Part shown: piece by piece, positions 22,710-35,186 of the stretch
Numbering within the stretch: the first letter of the stretch is position 1
Layout of the letters: each line of letters begins with the position of its first letter
NCBI GenBank assembly: GCA_020747065.1
Contig: JAGMVK010000020.1
Location: forward strand, 806,001 to 870,000
Direction of reading: 5' to 3'
Source: Cadophora sp. MPI-SDFR-AT-0126
Taxonomy: Eukaryota; Ascomycota; Leotiomycetes; Helotiales; Ploettnerulaceae
DNA length: 64,000 nucleotides
Made by a program: the position numbers and the translations under genes
Notes under the pieces: generated by a model
What the model saw: the letters and a program-made list of their open reading frames with translations, nothing else
Database searches by the model: none
What the model was told of the DNA's origin: nothing

Positions 22710-24783
22710 CTAGCTCATCTTGTGGCTCGGCAGCGACTTGAGTTTTGATGGCTCAACTTCCTTCCTTCGCTCATCAACCCCCCATTGAAGCATCTCCATC
22801 ATGAACATGAACGATGGCTGATCTATCTCCAACTGCCTATCCTGGAATGCTTGCAAGATATAGATATACTCGCGACGAAACTCATCATATTTCGAGTTAC
22901 GGAACCCAGACTGGTAATATCGAAGAAAAACGGGGCTGTAATTCCCGCCAACATGCTCTCCAGACTTGAGTGCATGACCATACTCTATCGCAGATCTGAG
23001 CTCCTTCAAGATGCTTTTTCCAACCAACAATGTAGTACAGGTTAGAACCAGCTGGAGTCCCCCAGGTGACATAATTTCATTCAAGCCAGCCGGCTGTAAG
23101 CCAAGTGTTTCTTGGAATCCCTGCCAAGTAGTGGACGAATAGAGTAAACACCACCACGCAAGATTGGGCATCTCGCAGTCGTAGTGGGTGTCGGCAAATC
23201 TTTTGAGATCGCACAGAATGTTGCTTATGAAAGGAATCCTGTCATTGATAGGTATAAGCTGATGTATGAGCTCGAATAGATTTTTGGCGCATGATGGAGA
23301 AGGGTCGAATACTGATATTTGGCAGCTTTTATCTTCGAGAAGAGTGTCGATATCGTCCGTGATGGAGACTCCGGATCTCCAGCTTCTCTCCAGGTGACCT
23401 AATGCAATCTCAGGACCACCGAGTAAGCGTACCCGTCGTAGCTCAATCTCCTGTCTTGTGACGTCGCGGGAAGAGCTGGTAGATTGCAGAGGGGAACTGG
23501 ATCCATCGTCGTCAATGCCTTCATCTGGGTGGAGAGGATACCTAGCCGCTTCAATTCCTACGCAAAGTAAGCTCGCATCTCTCCAGTTCAGGATTGCTTT
23601 TGCCTCACTTTTAGCCATACATATGAGACTGTCCACTTGCGTTTCGATGCTCTCGCCCCTAGTGGGATACAGATCGTGAAGTCGCGCATACATATCTCGA
23701 TATTCTTCAGCGTCTTTCAGGCGCTTTCTCAATTCGGCTTCTTCGCGGGTGGCAATTGTCTCATTCCATTTGGCGATCTGAATCAAGTATTTGTACCACA
23801 GTGGATCCACGTCCAGCCTTGTATCGTTGAAGTCGCTTAGTATGGCAATATAGTCCTTCAATTTCGTTTTTACCACTCCGAACTCAGCGACATCAAGGCT
23901 GTCCATGCTTACACTGAACTTCTCGAATCGATCCTTGTGTCCTTTGAGATGAAACTCAGCGATGACAATCATAGCGCACTCTAGGAACAGCTTTCCCCAA
24001 GGTTTCGGGCTTTCGCAACAACCTTGGTACAGAATTCGCTTTGAGTCATTCCATTTTTGGGCATTGCAGGCTGTTGCCCAAAACGCTTTGGGATCCATGC
24101 GAAGGCTGCCAGTGAACCGTCTCTCTAGGTCAGCCTCTAGACAAGCCCTAGCCAATGGAAGCTGCTCATTGACGCTGACTTTTTCTTCGATCAATTGGAA
24201 GAAGTTTCCACCCGCGTGAGTATCGAAGTCAATACTGAAGAAGCGATGTTTATCGAGCAGGTACCTCTGAGCAGCCTCAAGATATCCACTATCTGATTGC
24301 CATGTGATCAACAGGATGTCTAGTCCATAGGACCCTGCCACCTTCGGGACTCTGCTGAGAAGCTCGACAGGGTCGTGAGGGCCGTCTGGAATGTCAATAC
24401 CAAAGAGGGAATTGAAAAGAGATTGGGCCCTGGGGTCGACGTTGGACACGGTGGTCGAGCAAGCTCCATCATTTTTCGACAAGCTCTCTGATAGCACAGA
24501 TATCTTTGAGATGTCACTCTCATTTGGAGAATGCTTGCCAGTTCTGCGGTCTTTGCTGAGATAATTCTTCTTCAAGCCCCACTCATCGAGCTTCATGCGA
24601 TAGGCCCGAATTATATACCGAAACGTCAGTGACTTCGTTCATACATCAGTTGATGGGACCACTCACGAGGCTTCAAAACGATGCTCAGCAATCATGAGGT
24701 GACGGACCTGTTTCAAAGGTTTGCCCTCTTCCATATAGAGTCGCCGGATCTCAGCTTCATGATGACTCCAGTTTTTGGGCATT
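22710..24783 (-). CDS. Clr5-domain protein
   Basis: The main frame runs from an ATG at 24596 to 22710 (628 residues) and begins MKLDEWGLKKNY, the second half of a fungal Clr5 domain. The first half (NWSHHEAEIRRLYMEEGK, then LKQVRHLM) lies just upstream, opening with an ATG at 24783 in good context, and ends at a GTGAGT donor (about 24667). Clr5 domains are DNA-binding-like N-terminal modules of fungal proteins of mostly unknown role. The remaining 600 residues are helical and not assigned. The intron needed to join the halves has no AG at the required position (bases CG lie there), so either the gene is expressed from the downstream ATG with half a domain or it is damaged. Confidence 0.7.
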
Positions 24784-25838
24784 TTGTCGTTTTCATCGGA
24801 CTCTAGACATCCAAATTGTCTGGTGGGATGCTCTTTTATTTGCACCTTTTCGGATGGTGCAGCATGATGCGCAAAGCCACAATATAGATGCCTGATCATC
24901 CTCGGCAATCCAGCCTATTCGCTTCCGTCCCGAAAAGTGCAAAATGGTGCAAAACGCAGCCCCCAGCTTCCACTTCGACAAAGGAGCAAAGAGGTGCAAA
25001 AAGGTGCAGCCATCTCGCCGATTGATAGGGAAAATGATCACTGTGTCGCTCCAATTGCCGATGCCAGAGATGTTTGGCAGGTCGATCAGTCAACGAGGCT
25101 CTGGAAATTTATCGATTCGTGTTCGTCCAAATGTCGATCATGGGCACTTGTGCAGTTCGCGACGATGCGCCACTGCCACTGAATGGAACTGCTGAGGTTG
25201 CTGAGGTACAATTGAAGGAGTGTCTCGTCAATTCCTTGTCACATCATGTATCCCTGGCCAGGACAGAAAGTGCTTCGCATGCCAATCCTCAGGCGGGTGG
25301 GGGACGGCTGTCATACTCTCAGAAGGGTATGGATGGCTAAGTGCGAACTGTGGCAGCTGCTTTCACTCCCCAGGCGTCCAGGCTATCATGTGCAATTTGC
25401 ATCTTTCTGCATCATCTGGGGATCTGAGCCGATGCGAGACACGGCGCTTGAACGAATTGTTGGGCGTCGGATTGCTCCTGACGGGTGTGACGAAGACTCA
25501 GAGCGAGCGCAACACATCACTGGACGGCCTTGTAGAGCGCCTATGCATAGACCTGCCAGACTCGGGGTTCGTTGTTGGTTTTTGCATCTTTTTTACACTT
25601 CCCAATTGGCGTAAAATTGAGCATCAAATCATGAAAGGTGTTTGCATTCACCAACGCGCAGAGCGGATGCCATTTATGCAAGAGCGACGATGTTCAGACC
25701 GTCCAGAATCAAGCAGGGAAAGCATAGGGTTCAACAGCATTTTGTAGGGGTATCGCAAATTAATTCTGACCAAAAGTCATCATACTGCACACTGCATCGA
25801 CGTGAGGAAAGGTCTAGACCATTAAGGCACAGCCTCGA
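24784..25838. other. Intergenic with a cysteine-rich open frame
   Basis: About 1 kb without a clear gene. At about 25220-25420 a plus-strand frame encodes CFACQSSGG ... CGSC ... MCNLH, which has the spacing of a small zinc-binding fungal module. It lacks flanking support and is not called as a gene. Confidence 0.35.
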
Positions 25839-26454
25839 CCACTCTGATGTCCAGACACAGTACAACCTTACTCCGGCGTGGCATACACTGATCAATTTTG
25901 ATACTGATATTTTCTTCTTCGATGTCCGTTGGACTGGCTTCCCCCTCTCTCAGCACGTCTGCGAGAAGCCGCTCCCGGAGGTCCTTATGCTGGGGTATCC
26001 CGGGTACGCAGCTAAGACCAAAAATTTAGCTGTGGTAGACGAGTTCCTAGGCACGGGATTCACTATGTCAATGTTCACCGGCCAAAATTTTAATACATTT
26101 CTGGATTACAACCAGTATGTCGAACCACAATTCAAATCGGTGGAGAAAATATTCATAGTCGGAAGTACGACGCACTGCAAGTATGCCCTTTCCATCGATG
26201 GGCTTGGCTGTCGACATTGGGAATTGGGCCAGGTGCGGTATGTGGCAGGAAGAAGAGTAGGTGTTCGACCCAACCCGTATATTATGGCTGAAAAGGAGGA
26301 GCGATGGAGGGCGCTGCCTCGAGTTGTTGACTGCGAGGGGAAGAGGCGGCGGGCTCCGGTCTTTGCGGAGTGTGTCGAGGTTGTCTGTTTGCATAAAGAG
26401 TGGGAGCGACGTTGTAGGGATCTCAGGATCAATTTCATTCCTCAATTGGAATAG
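25839..26454 (+). pseudogene. 2EXR-type protein, C-terminal fragment
   Basis: An open frame of about 205 residues without its own convincing start. It contains INFDTDIFFF, equivalent to VNWNLDTIYLGP in the intact 2EXR gene at 53295-54449, then FKSVEKIFIVG and a basic tail ending at TAG. That is what the 2EXR fragment at 21317 lacks. Strand, order and break point agree with one gene split by about 4.1 kb. Independent origin cannot be excluded. Confidence 0.55.
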
Positions 26455-26837
26455 GTCAAAGCTTTGAGGGACAAGACGTTCAACGATCCTGGTTATAGAA
26501 AGGCTGTGAGGAGAACCGTGAGCCAGTGTTGAGATATGTGGCAGCGTGGAGAACATGTGTAGCTATATTGGATGGATGCTTTTACAAACATCAGGAATAT
26601 ATTGTATGGTTTATCTACCAATATATGGCAAATGTATCTGGTCTGAGCTACCTACACGAGGGAAAATTTATATGCCAATTCCGATAGTCTGGTCATTCTC
26701 CTGTGGACGAGATATATTTTGGCTCTGTCTTTCGCATAATTCCCAAAACTGAAGACTGTCTAAGGACTCTCGCTGTGGCGCCTCACATGAAGATAACTGG
26801 TGCTCAGGAGTCAATATCGTCTCGCGATACACTCGCA
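26455..26837. other. Short intergenic, converging genes
   Basis: About 0.4 kb between converging reading frames; nothing recognised. Confidence 0.5.
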
Positions 26838-27782
26838 CTACAATGATCCCTCGATAGCCACCATTTCAGCCATCACTGTTCTGATCTGCGCTTTGGCATC
26901 CTCCGAAGCGGGCAAGTAGGGCGTTCTTGGCTTCAACTTTTCCTCGGCGCCTTCGATTCCAGCAACTTTGGCAGAATTTATAGAGGCCGCATACTTCGTG
27001 CTTGATATTCCAGCTTTACAAGGACTCTCGGCTAGCGCAGCAATCCGATGCAACTTCATAGCCTCCTCGATGTTGCCCTCCTTATACAGCTTGTAAATAC
27101 GGGAAAGAGTCTTTGGAAAGACATTCGCAAAAGCCGCAATACACCCAGCTGAACCAACAGCCAACCCTCCAATCAAGAAATCCGACTGTCCTCCAAAAGT
27201 CGCGAATTCCTCCGCCGGCAGCGAAGCCGACAATCTCGTGATCTTGCCCACCGAAGCACAAGTCAACTTGACACCCACAATCTTCTCATGCTTCTTCGCC
27301 AACTTGGTAATAAATTCCGAATCGAGATCAATCCCATTACACACCACCGGAAAATTATAAATAACAATCGGCAAGCTCGACTTCTCCGCAACATCGGCGT
27401 AGAACCTCTCAATCACCGCCGGCGTCGTCGCCTTTCCGAAGTAGGCAGGTGGCAGCACAAGCACATAATCCGCACCAGCCTTGACAGCGTCAGAGATGAG
27501 CTCGAGCACCTGCTTCGTGGAGTGCGCGCCACAGCCGGCCATGATGGGGAATGTTGGGCCGACTGCTTCGCGCGCGGTGGATATGAGCTGCGAGCGCTCT
27601 TCGCGCGTCAGGAGGAAGGCTTCGGCGTTTGTGCCGAGGATTACGAGACCTGCTAGGCCGGACTTGCTGAGGTAGGCATCGTATTGTTTCTGGGCGGAGA
27701 GGTCCAGTGTGTCGTCCGAGTGGTTGAAGAATGTGACTGCTGGCGCCCAGACGCCGGACGGAGGGACGTGGGGAGCTGACAT
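26838..27782 (-). CDS. DHDPS/NAL-family class I aldolase
   Basis: A single exon of 314 residues, normal for the family. It is a TIM-barrel aldolase with GTNAEAFLLTREE (substrate carboxylate loop), the catalytic Tyr in YNFP, and the Schiff-base Lys in VGVKLTC. Fungi make lysine through aminoadipate, so this is unlikely to be a dihydrodipicolinate synthase. The likelier roles are a 4-hydroxy-2-oxoglutarate or 2-keto-3-deoxy-sugar-acid aldolase in proline or sugar-acid breakdown. The exact substrate is not readable. No targeting signal is seen, so it is probably cytosolic. Confidence 0.9.
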   Translation of the reverse strand: MSAPHVPPSGVWAPAVTFFNHSDDTLDLSAQKQYDAYLSKSGLAGLVILGTNAEAFLLTREERSQLISTAREAVGPTFPIMAGCGAHSTKQVLELISDAVKAGADYVLVLPPAYFGKATTPAVIERFYADVAEKSSLPIVIYNFPVVCNGIDLDSEFITKLAKKHEKIVGVKLTCASVGKITRLSASLPAEEFATFGGQSDFLIGGLAVGSAGCIAAFANVFPKTLSRIYKLYKEGNIEEAMKLHRIAALAESPCKAGISSTKYAASINSAKVAGIEGAEEKLKPRTPYLPASEDAKAQIRTVMAEMVAIEGSL

Positions 27783-28570
27783 GATTGTGTTGTGAATTTT
27801 TTTGAGATTGTGAGTTTTGAGGGACGATGAAACGGATTATTGTGATGTTGAAAGAAGGTTGAATCTTCAAGATATTAAACCATGGGGATCGGCTCTAGGG
27901 GCCCGATTCCGTGAGATGTCAGATCCACTTCTTACGGATAAAAGCTGTCCACGGAAAGAGCGCTTGGCTTTTCCCGATATCGGGCTCTACCCCATTTTTG
28001 AATATGGTCGGACCTGGAAAGAACTCTTGATTTCTGGTTCTGTAGCAGATATCTTGCAATACACTTTATAGATTTGGTTTGCAACGAGAGTGGGACAGAA
28101 CAAAAATTGGACCTTGAAACAGAACCAATTGAGCAGATGTTCGACAGCGAAAATGAGGTCGAATTGTAAGACACGGCAGTGAACTGTCAATTTTGGGGAT
28201 CGATGTTAACGAGGTGATGTTCATTGCATCAGATCATAGCTGGGTATTGCCTCTAAGTTATCATTCGAGCTTGGAAGAATGTGAATCTCCCGTAACAAGA
28301 AACATTATGTGACCGATCACAAGATTCAACTTGTTGACTGTACAGGTACTAGCTTTCCATTATTGGCTTACAAGTGAAGAATTGTCTTTGCGTGTACTTC
28401 ATAGATCGCTGGCAAATGGTTTGTATAATGATGTCATATCCTCATTTTTGTAGCTTTTACCTGCTCATTCGGGCATATGTTGAGTCGTACCAAATCAAAA
28501 AAGGGAAAGGAAAAAAATGTCTGTCCTACTTTTCCGTCACGAATCCGAAAGAGACAATACGCAGCATCTC
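27783..28570. other. Intergenic, aldolase promoter side
   Basis: About 0.8 kb, AT-rich, between the aldolase start and the STAND gene stop; nothing recognised. Confidence 0.5.
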
Positions 28571-31500
28571 TCAAATCTCAAGACTCAAACCAAGCGCCTT
28601 CTCTGCCCAGAATAGACTCCACTCATTTTGAGCTCCTAAAATTTCCCGAAAATGTACCACGTATCGCTGCAACATCTCATCCCTAACAGTCGCGGTTTCA
28701 CTGTATCCCATATCCTCGAGTCCCTTCAGCTTCTGGCCTTCAAGTCCACCCCATGTCTGAACATAATGCCACCACTGTTCCCGAATGGAGTCCACTCCTG
28801 AAGGTCCATCCCAGAAGCTGCTGTACCATTTCTTGGTAAATGGATCTCTCTTCCCGAGTTTCTCGCATTTTTCTGCGATTGATTCCCACAACAATAGACG
28901 TTTGAAAAATTCTTCCTCCTTTCGATAATAGATTGCAAGCTCCCACGCCCATTCCTGCGTACGCAAATTCGAGATTCCGTAATGTTGCCAGCAAGAAAGA
29001 AAGTGTTGCTGGTAGAGGTTTCTACAGGACAAGTCAACACCGCTTTCGTTGGGTATTGTGGTGATATCGCCAATCTCGCAACAGCGAAATAGTGAGCGTA
29101 TCCATGGGTAAGCCTGATCATAGAGAGCAACTGAACCAGGAGAGTTTCCCTGGAGTCCATACACGACATTCTGGCATATTCTTGGACGCTGTTGCAGAGC
29201 TTGCCACAGCGAAGGCAAGGGTACTCCAGAACTGTGGTAGAGTAAGCCTTTGCTTAAAAGCGGGATGCTCAGCTTGGGGTGATCGAGAATATGGAAGATA
29301 ATGTCGTGCTTTTCCTTGCCGGCACTGGCTCTGAGATACTCCAAGAAAAACTTGTCGAACTCAATGAGCCCGTGTTCTAAAGCTGTTGTGGCTATTGGAA
29401 CCTGTGCCACAAAGTCATGACGATCTTTCGATTTTTCCCAATCGATTTGTCTCATCCATGGGCTATTGACGTATGCTTGACATATGGTAGCAATATCTGT
29501 GGAATCATTGCAGTTCTCTGCGTAACTGATTTCGGATGTGCAGAACTTCTCGAGTTGTGGAGGCGCGACTGTTTGTGTCAGGGTAATGCGAACATCCTGA
29601 TCCCACTCTATGAAAGCAGAGTGCCACGCACCCTTGATATCAGAGGTTAGCCGGTTCGCCAGTACTGCATATGTGACCCAGGTTCTGTGATCTGAGGCTG
29701 ACAGGCTGACAGAATCAAGCGCATTAACATTCCCAATCACCTTTGACGACTCCGGAGAAGACTGTATCTCGCTGGTAATATAGACGTCGAACATGTCCAG
29801 GAGGCTTGCTGCTGCCAACATAGGCGTTACTGGCGAATTCGCGGCGGTGTTTAGATCTGCCAACTGCCGCGCCATTACAAGATACTCCGATCCTCGATAC
29901 CAGAGGTAGATTTCCAGGAAAAGCATGATAAAAGTCTTGGGGACAGGACTCTCGGATTTCCGTTTTTGGATATAGACTCTTGCGTTCCGGAGCGCGACAG
30001 AACCGTGTGTCAGAACGCGCTCGGATCGGAGCTCGGTCTCAAGATCCTGCTTCGACTGGATCAACGGTGGCAGACTGGAGTAGAGCACCATCATTGACCG
30101 TTCGATCCAGATCATGCGATCTTGTTCTGACATCCGGAGCTGGATCCACTCATGGACCAAGGCATGCATGCATATAACCGGTGCTACGCCAGTAGTTGGA
30201 CTGATTCGTTCCACGAGCGATAATGACTCCAATTTGGCGAGCGAGCTATCGAAATCGTAGTCCTCGTGGTCAGTCTCCAGAAACTCTAGGCCGGCATCAT
30301 GTGCCTGGATGAGCGATCCGGACATGAGTCCATGCCACCATCTGACAGGCTTGAATGTGTCTTTTAAGAGTCCTATCGAGATACCTTGTGGATTAAGGAA
30401 GGCTAGAAACTTCAGTAGATCCGTTGAGAAGTTGTTGTCTATGAGATTGTAACTCAATTCCCAAGTGGTCATGACGGATTCGTTGTACTCGGCGCTATCG
30501 AGTTTCCATTTCAAGATCATGCGTTTCTGAATCTCGAACTTTTTGATATACTCCCGCAGACTGATCTTGGCGGAGCTGATATATGCAGTGAACTGAACAA
30601 TAGCCAGAGGGAGATGTCCTAGATATTCATTACTGAAAGTTCGCAGTGAAGCGAAATCTTCTACGGCGAGTTTGTCGATCAAAAAGGCTCCAATGGTCGT
30701 TTCTTTAAACGAAGTTTCACTATGGGGGCCACAGTCGATATTTTGGACCACGTACGATCTGATATCATCCAGCAACATTGTTTGGCTTTCCGTTGAACCA
30801 CTCAAGCCGGCCAGTAATAAAACTAGAGAGTCAGTCTCGGCAAGGGGTGGGACTTTGATCTTCTGAACACCGGCCTCAAAAGGAGCAAAAGCTTGATTTC
30901 GCGTTGTGAATAGAATTTGCCTTGATGATCCAGGGAAAATATATGGTTTCACGGTATTCCAGTCGATTGCGTTGTCAAAGATCATTACCCAAGATTTTGA
31001 GTTCTCCTCACACCAGTTTCTGACGAGTCTGATAGCCACGTTGGCCTTCTGTTCTCGGGAAGCAAGCTCACCCGCGATATTGACAAAGGATTCCTGCAAA
31101 GTCTCGGATGTTTGTGCATTGACCCAGAAGACAGAACACGAGGTTCGCTGAGCATGTGCGTACTCGAGCGCGATTTCGGATTTCCTTATCGGTTGTCAAC
31201 ATACAATATCTGTAGCTCCGGAATGGTCCTTACCCGATACCACCCATTCCAGTAAGAGCGACAAGTACGGTGCTCTGCGCATTATGTCTTGACAAATCCT
31301 GTATTTGAGCAACAATATCTTCGCGACCTGCAAAGTCACGGCGCTGCCATCGGGGAACCACAAATTTGTGGCCATGGCTTTGATCGATGAGCCGTCGTTG
31401 AGGACGAGTCTCTCCATATGTCCTAGAAAGGTCAGCGTGAGTGTTGCAGGCTGGAATGGACGACAGACTTTTCAAGATTATCAAGGCGTTGGTCGAAACG

Positions 31501-32756
31501 TAGTGTCCAGTATTCTAGAGGCTGGATCATAGCGCTGAATTGCAAGCCAATTTTGTCTAAACCTGCTTTCAAGGCATTATACTCTTTGCCACGAGCCTCG
31601 GACCTGACTTCGATAAGCTAGTCATAGGTCAGCAAAACAATACCGATACAAAATTCGGTGCACAGAACCAAATCTGAGACAATCTTATCTTTGTTCTCAA
31701 TCTTTGTTTTGAGATCCGAAATCTCACGGTCCTCCACCGGGACGATGCCCTGAAATGCATGCACTACGCGAACACCACGTTAGCAACCGACCGTCAAAGA
31801 TTATGAGTGCATGTACCCCATGAATTGTTATCCAGGTATCTCATCATCGAGATAACATAGGTGTATACAGCGTAATACACATCAGCAATTGCGTCTTCTA
31901 GTCTACCCCGCATCGAAGACCCTGCATAAGTGCCTGCTCTGTACATGTTCTCGTACACGAAGTAGCGGGCTAGGAGTCGAGCAAGATAATCAGAGTTTTC
32001 GAAGACAAATTCTCGCATGTCTTTGACGTTGATAGCCCAAGTGAGGCCAAAACTGACAACCCCCCAGGCGGTTTTACCATAGCCTGTTGGATCGTACTCC
32101 AATCCCGCATCCACAAGTTGTTTGAATGTTTCCGTGGATCCAAGCAGCTTTGCCCCCAACTAAATAATCAGCAGATTTGAATACTACCTCACGTATTCCA
32201 CTTACTGTTTTGTAACGTTTCTGTTCCTCAATATCGATAAGTTTTTGAGCGCGCAATATGATAGCATCAATGCCAGAGACTTGTTGGACATTTGTGTTCT
32301 CATTGGCAGTAAGAGTGACTGCATCTTGGCTCTTTTCTTCCGCGAACGCCAGCTGTTCTTGCAAGTCTTGACTGAGCATTTCCCTCGCTACCAGCCACAA
32401 ATTCCGCTCTGGCAATGCAACAGGTTGAGCTTGTTGCGCTAGGACGAGGGCTTGATCTGCGGAGGGGTTTCCTCTAGCCACGATACATGAGCAATCGAGC
32501 CTTGTTGTTACCGACTTTCATAAACTTACGCTGGGGCAGGAGCACTGAGAGCTGCCGGGCTTGGTTGCGGGTCTGGAATTACAGGGACTCCATCATCCAG
32601 ACTCTGGCTTGCACTTAAAGCAGTCGCTGGATTGCCGCCAGGCGGACGGCTTCCAGAGTCTGTCGATGTCCTTGTGGGGGAGCTCGAGCCCCGCTCACGA
32701 GAGAAAGCCCTCGAAACTTTGCCCTTGAACCTTGACAAGAGTGACCGCGGTGGCAT
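28571..32756 (-). CDS. NB-ARC STAND receptor with NACHT_N-like N-terminal domain
   Basis: Seven exons (32756-32530, 32473-32206, 32159-31817, 31763-31669, 31617-31469, 31422-31234, 31184-28571) sum to exactly 1295 codons. A Ser/Pro-rich start leads to LWLVAREML, then DPTGYGKTAWGVVSFGLTW and a YLARLLARY helix. This pattern resembles the NACHT_N domain of fungal NWD-type proteins. A linker GRED leads to the P-loop GMGGIGKSE (about 419-427, split by the last intron), SWVMIFDNA (Walker B), RQILFTTRN (sensor) and LGHLPLAIVQ (GLPL-like). This nucleotide-binding core is NB-ARC. The last 600 residues are helical without clear TPR, ankyrin or WD repeats. Such proteins are fungal NLR analogues that switch on ligand sensing. 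Two introns use weak donors (GTTCTG, GTCTGT), but frame continuity supports them. Confidence 0.9.
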
Positions 32757-33606
32757 CTTGATTAAAGCCCTTGGGCATCAGTCAGCTTTGTACAGTAATG
32801 TACCAAAACTTCTCTCTTGTTGCTGGTTGTTGTGAGCGACGTTCAGGGGCCCGTCCATTTAGTCAGCAGTGAAACGCGCGCAGAAAATGAGGTCAGTGGC
32901 GTTCCTGCTTCAGTGGTTTTCAAGCAGCGAATGAAACGGAACTCTCGTCTGCAGCCTCAAATCCTCAACAAACAAAAGTCCGTTCCAAGATGAAATTTGT
33001 TGCTGATCAACCTTTCCTGGTGAGAATCTGACTGATACAGCTGACAGAATGAGAAGACATAGAAGCAGGCAATAGGCGCCTCGCTTGCCATGTAACCAAG
33101 GACACTTGGCACAAATCATTCAGATAATTGTTAATTCCAAATGACAGCTCGCTGCGGGAACTACTTACGGATTCGAGTCCTTCAACCCATTCAGAATTGC
33201 TTTCATATTCCAGCTAACAGTAGAGATACCTGAGGTTTATGCAGCCTAGGAATTTCTATTCAGTCATTCTCGTTTTTATTGTCTCTATGCTTAACTTTGA
33301 TCCAGAGCCAGTAAAGGTGATTAACATCAATTATTCACAAAGTGATATCATTAGTTTGCAGCACCTGGGAATAACTTGCGTTGCGCAGATAGCTTTTGAC
33401 TCCGCAAACTATGTAATACTCTACAAAAAGGAAACCTTTTCTCAGGAATAGCCTGTTCTTCCCTCACCATCACAAAGCCCAGACCTTCAAGTCTGATATC
33501 CAAAATATCTTTGAATATCTCAATCCCACCCTGAATTGCAGGTTGGCCACTTGAAATACCTCAAAATAACCCTTTTGATAACCAAGCGTTCTAGAACCTG
33601 CTCAGA
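32757..33606. other. Divergent promoter region, STAND receptor and SRR1-like gene
   Basis: About 0.85 kb between outward-facing genes. A 70-codon frame at 33239-33451 has no family resemblance and is not called. Confidence 0.5.
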
Positions 33607-35186
33607 ATGGTATCAAAAGACTCCAATAGAAGGAAGGATGACAAATATGGCCAATCTAGCAGCACCAAGTGGAAAGACTCGAAGTCAACATCAAAGTTTA
33701 CTACTGGAGATAAGGACGAAAATAAAAAATCTGCTGAAAAAAGCACTTGCAGTGAATCTAAAAGGGGCGAAGCTAGCAGCACCAGGTCCGGGAACAAAGA
33801 GACTAAATTTGCAGTTCCGATACGACCGAGCTCTGAGAGACGGGGCCCTGGATCCAGCGAAGTCGAGGAGAAGAAGTCTACTACAAGTAGTCGGCCCAGC
33901 AGCAGCAGCTCCAGAGGAAGCAAATCTCCTGCGACAAGTCAAGGGGAAAAACGAGTCGAGAATATCAAGTCAGGAAAGAGCACCAAGGAAGAAACCAAAT
34001 CCAAGAACGATAGTAGACCAGGGAGTAGCAAGTCGCAAAGTAGCACCTCCAAGGGAAAGCAACCTGAAACAACAACCACTGCCAACAAAGATGCCGAGGA
34101 CTTACTTATGGATGAAGCAGAATACTATGACTTTGCAGTATGTCCTTTTATCCAAAAAGTAGCTTAAGGGTCGCTAATCGAACTTCAATCAGAAAATCTG
34201 GCCTAGCAAAACTCCACCTGGGGACGGCCAACCCGGACCCGGGCAATACAATTTCAAGCCCGCAGGATACCGAGATACAAATCCATACATGCAACTCCGA
34301 CAGGATCCTCTGGAGTGGAAAGCGCTCAAGACACTTCGTGGAGCCGAGCGAGAATCTGAGGTCATTGCCAGGGCAAAATTTCACGACCAGAATTGTTTCA
34401 ATGTACAGGATCTGGGCTACCTACTCGGTTTTGCACTTATGAAAGCTGTGAATAAAGGCCGAGTCGACTTTGAAAGGCCTCAAGAACCCATCGGAATGCC
34501 TTCCGAGTAAGTGTCTATGGTAGATGATTGCATTCACACACTGACATTTGGATAGTCTCGTTCGCAAACATCTTCCCAGAGGGGTTCTGGAAACGAAATG
34601 GCGGCACCTCCTCTTGAACAACAGAATCAACGAAGGTGTCATCATGTCAATATTCAATAAAACACAGATAATGTTCAAACGTACGACACTGGCCCGAGCA
34701 ATGTCTATCTTCGTCCATGATCATCTGAGAGGCATCCGTTGCAGCGAGATTGTTGCTTTTGGAGGAGGTTCCTTAGGCTATGCAGCACAAGTAAATTATA
34801 CTGTTAACCTATCCTGGAGAACTGGAACAAGAAAAGAACCACATACTCTTCACCACCCAGACGATTACCCTCTAATGTGTCAAACTCAGCATGCAGCTTT
34901 ACTATTCATAAGACACCGACTGGAACATCTACACAGAAAAACCATTCCAGTCTGTCTGACTGACTCTGACTATTCCGAAGAAGATGCAAAAGCTGCAAAA
35001 CGGTTGAAAATGACCGTGGTAAACAGCAGTTCAGGTTTTCAAAAAGGTTGGACACGGCTCAACGAGTCAACTTTAGTTGTCGATTTACACACCAACACAC
35101 CCATCATCCAACGCATTTTCGAGATATCCAGACTGGCTGCCATTACTACATTGGGGAAATATAACCCAGACCCCGGCAAGGAATAA
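33607..35186 (+). CDS. SRR1-like domain protein
   Basis: Three exons (33607-34137, 34193-34506, 34556-35186) give 492 codons. The first 170 residues are low-complexity Ser/Lys/Glu-rich. The rest carries the SRR1-like domain: IVAFGGGSLGYAAQ, TQHAALLFIRHRLEHL, VCLTDSDYSEEDAK, LVVDLHTNTPIIQRIFE and AAITTLGKY. SRR1 of plants acts in clock-linked signalling and yeast Ber1 in microtubule-related stability; the biochemical role is unknown. The disordered N-terminal extension is unusual in length. Confidence 0.9.

Noticed and set aside
26068..26556. 162-codon antisense frame over the 2EXR C-terminal fragment
   Set aside because: Opposite-strand shadow of the recognisable INFDTDIFFF-containing frame.
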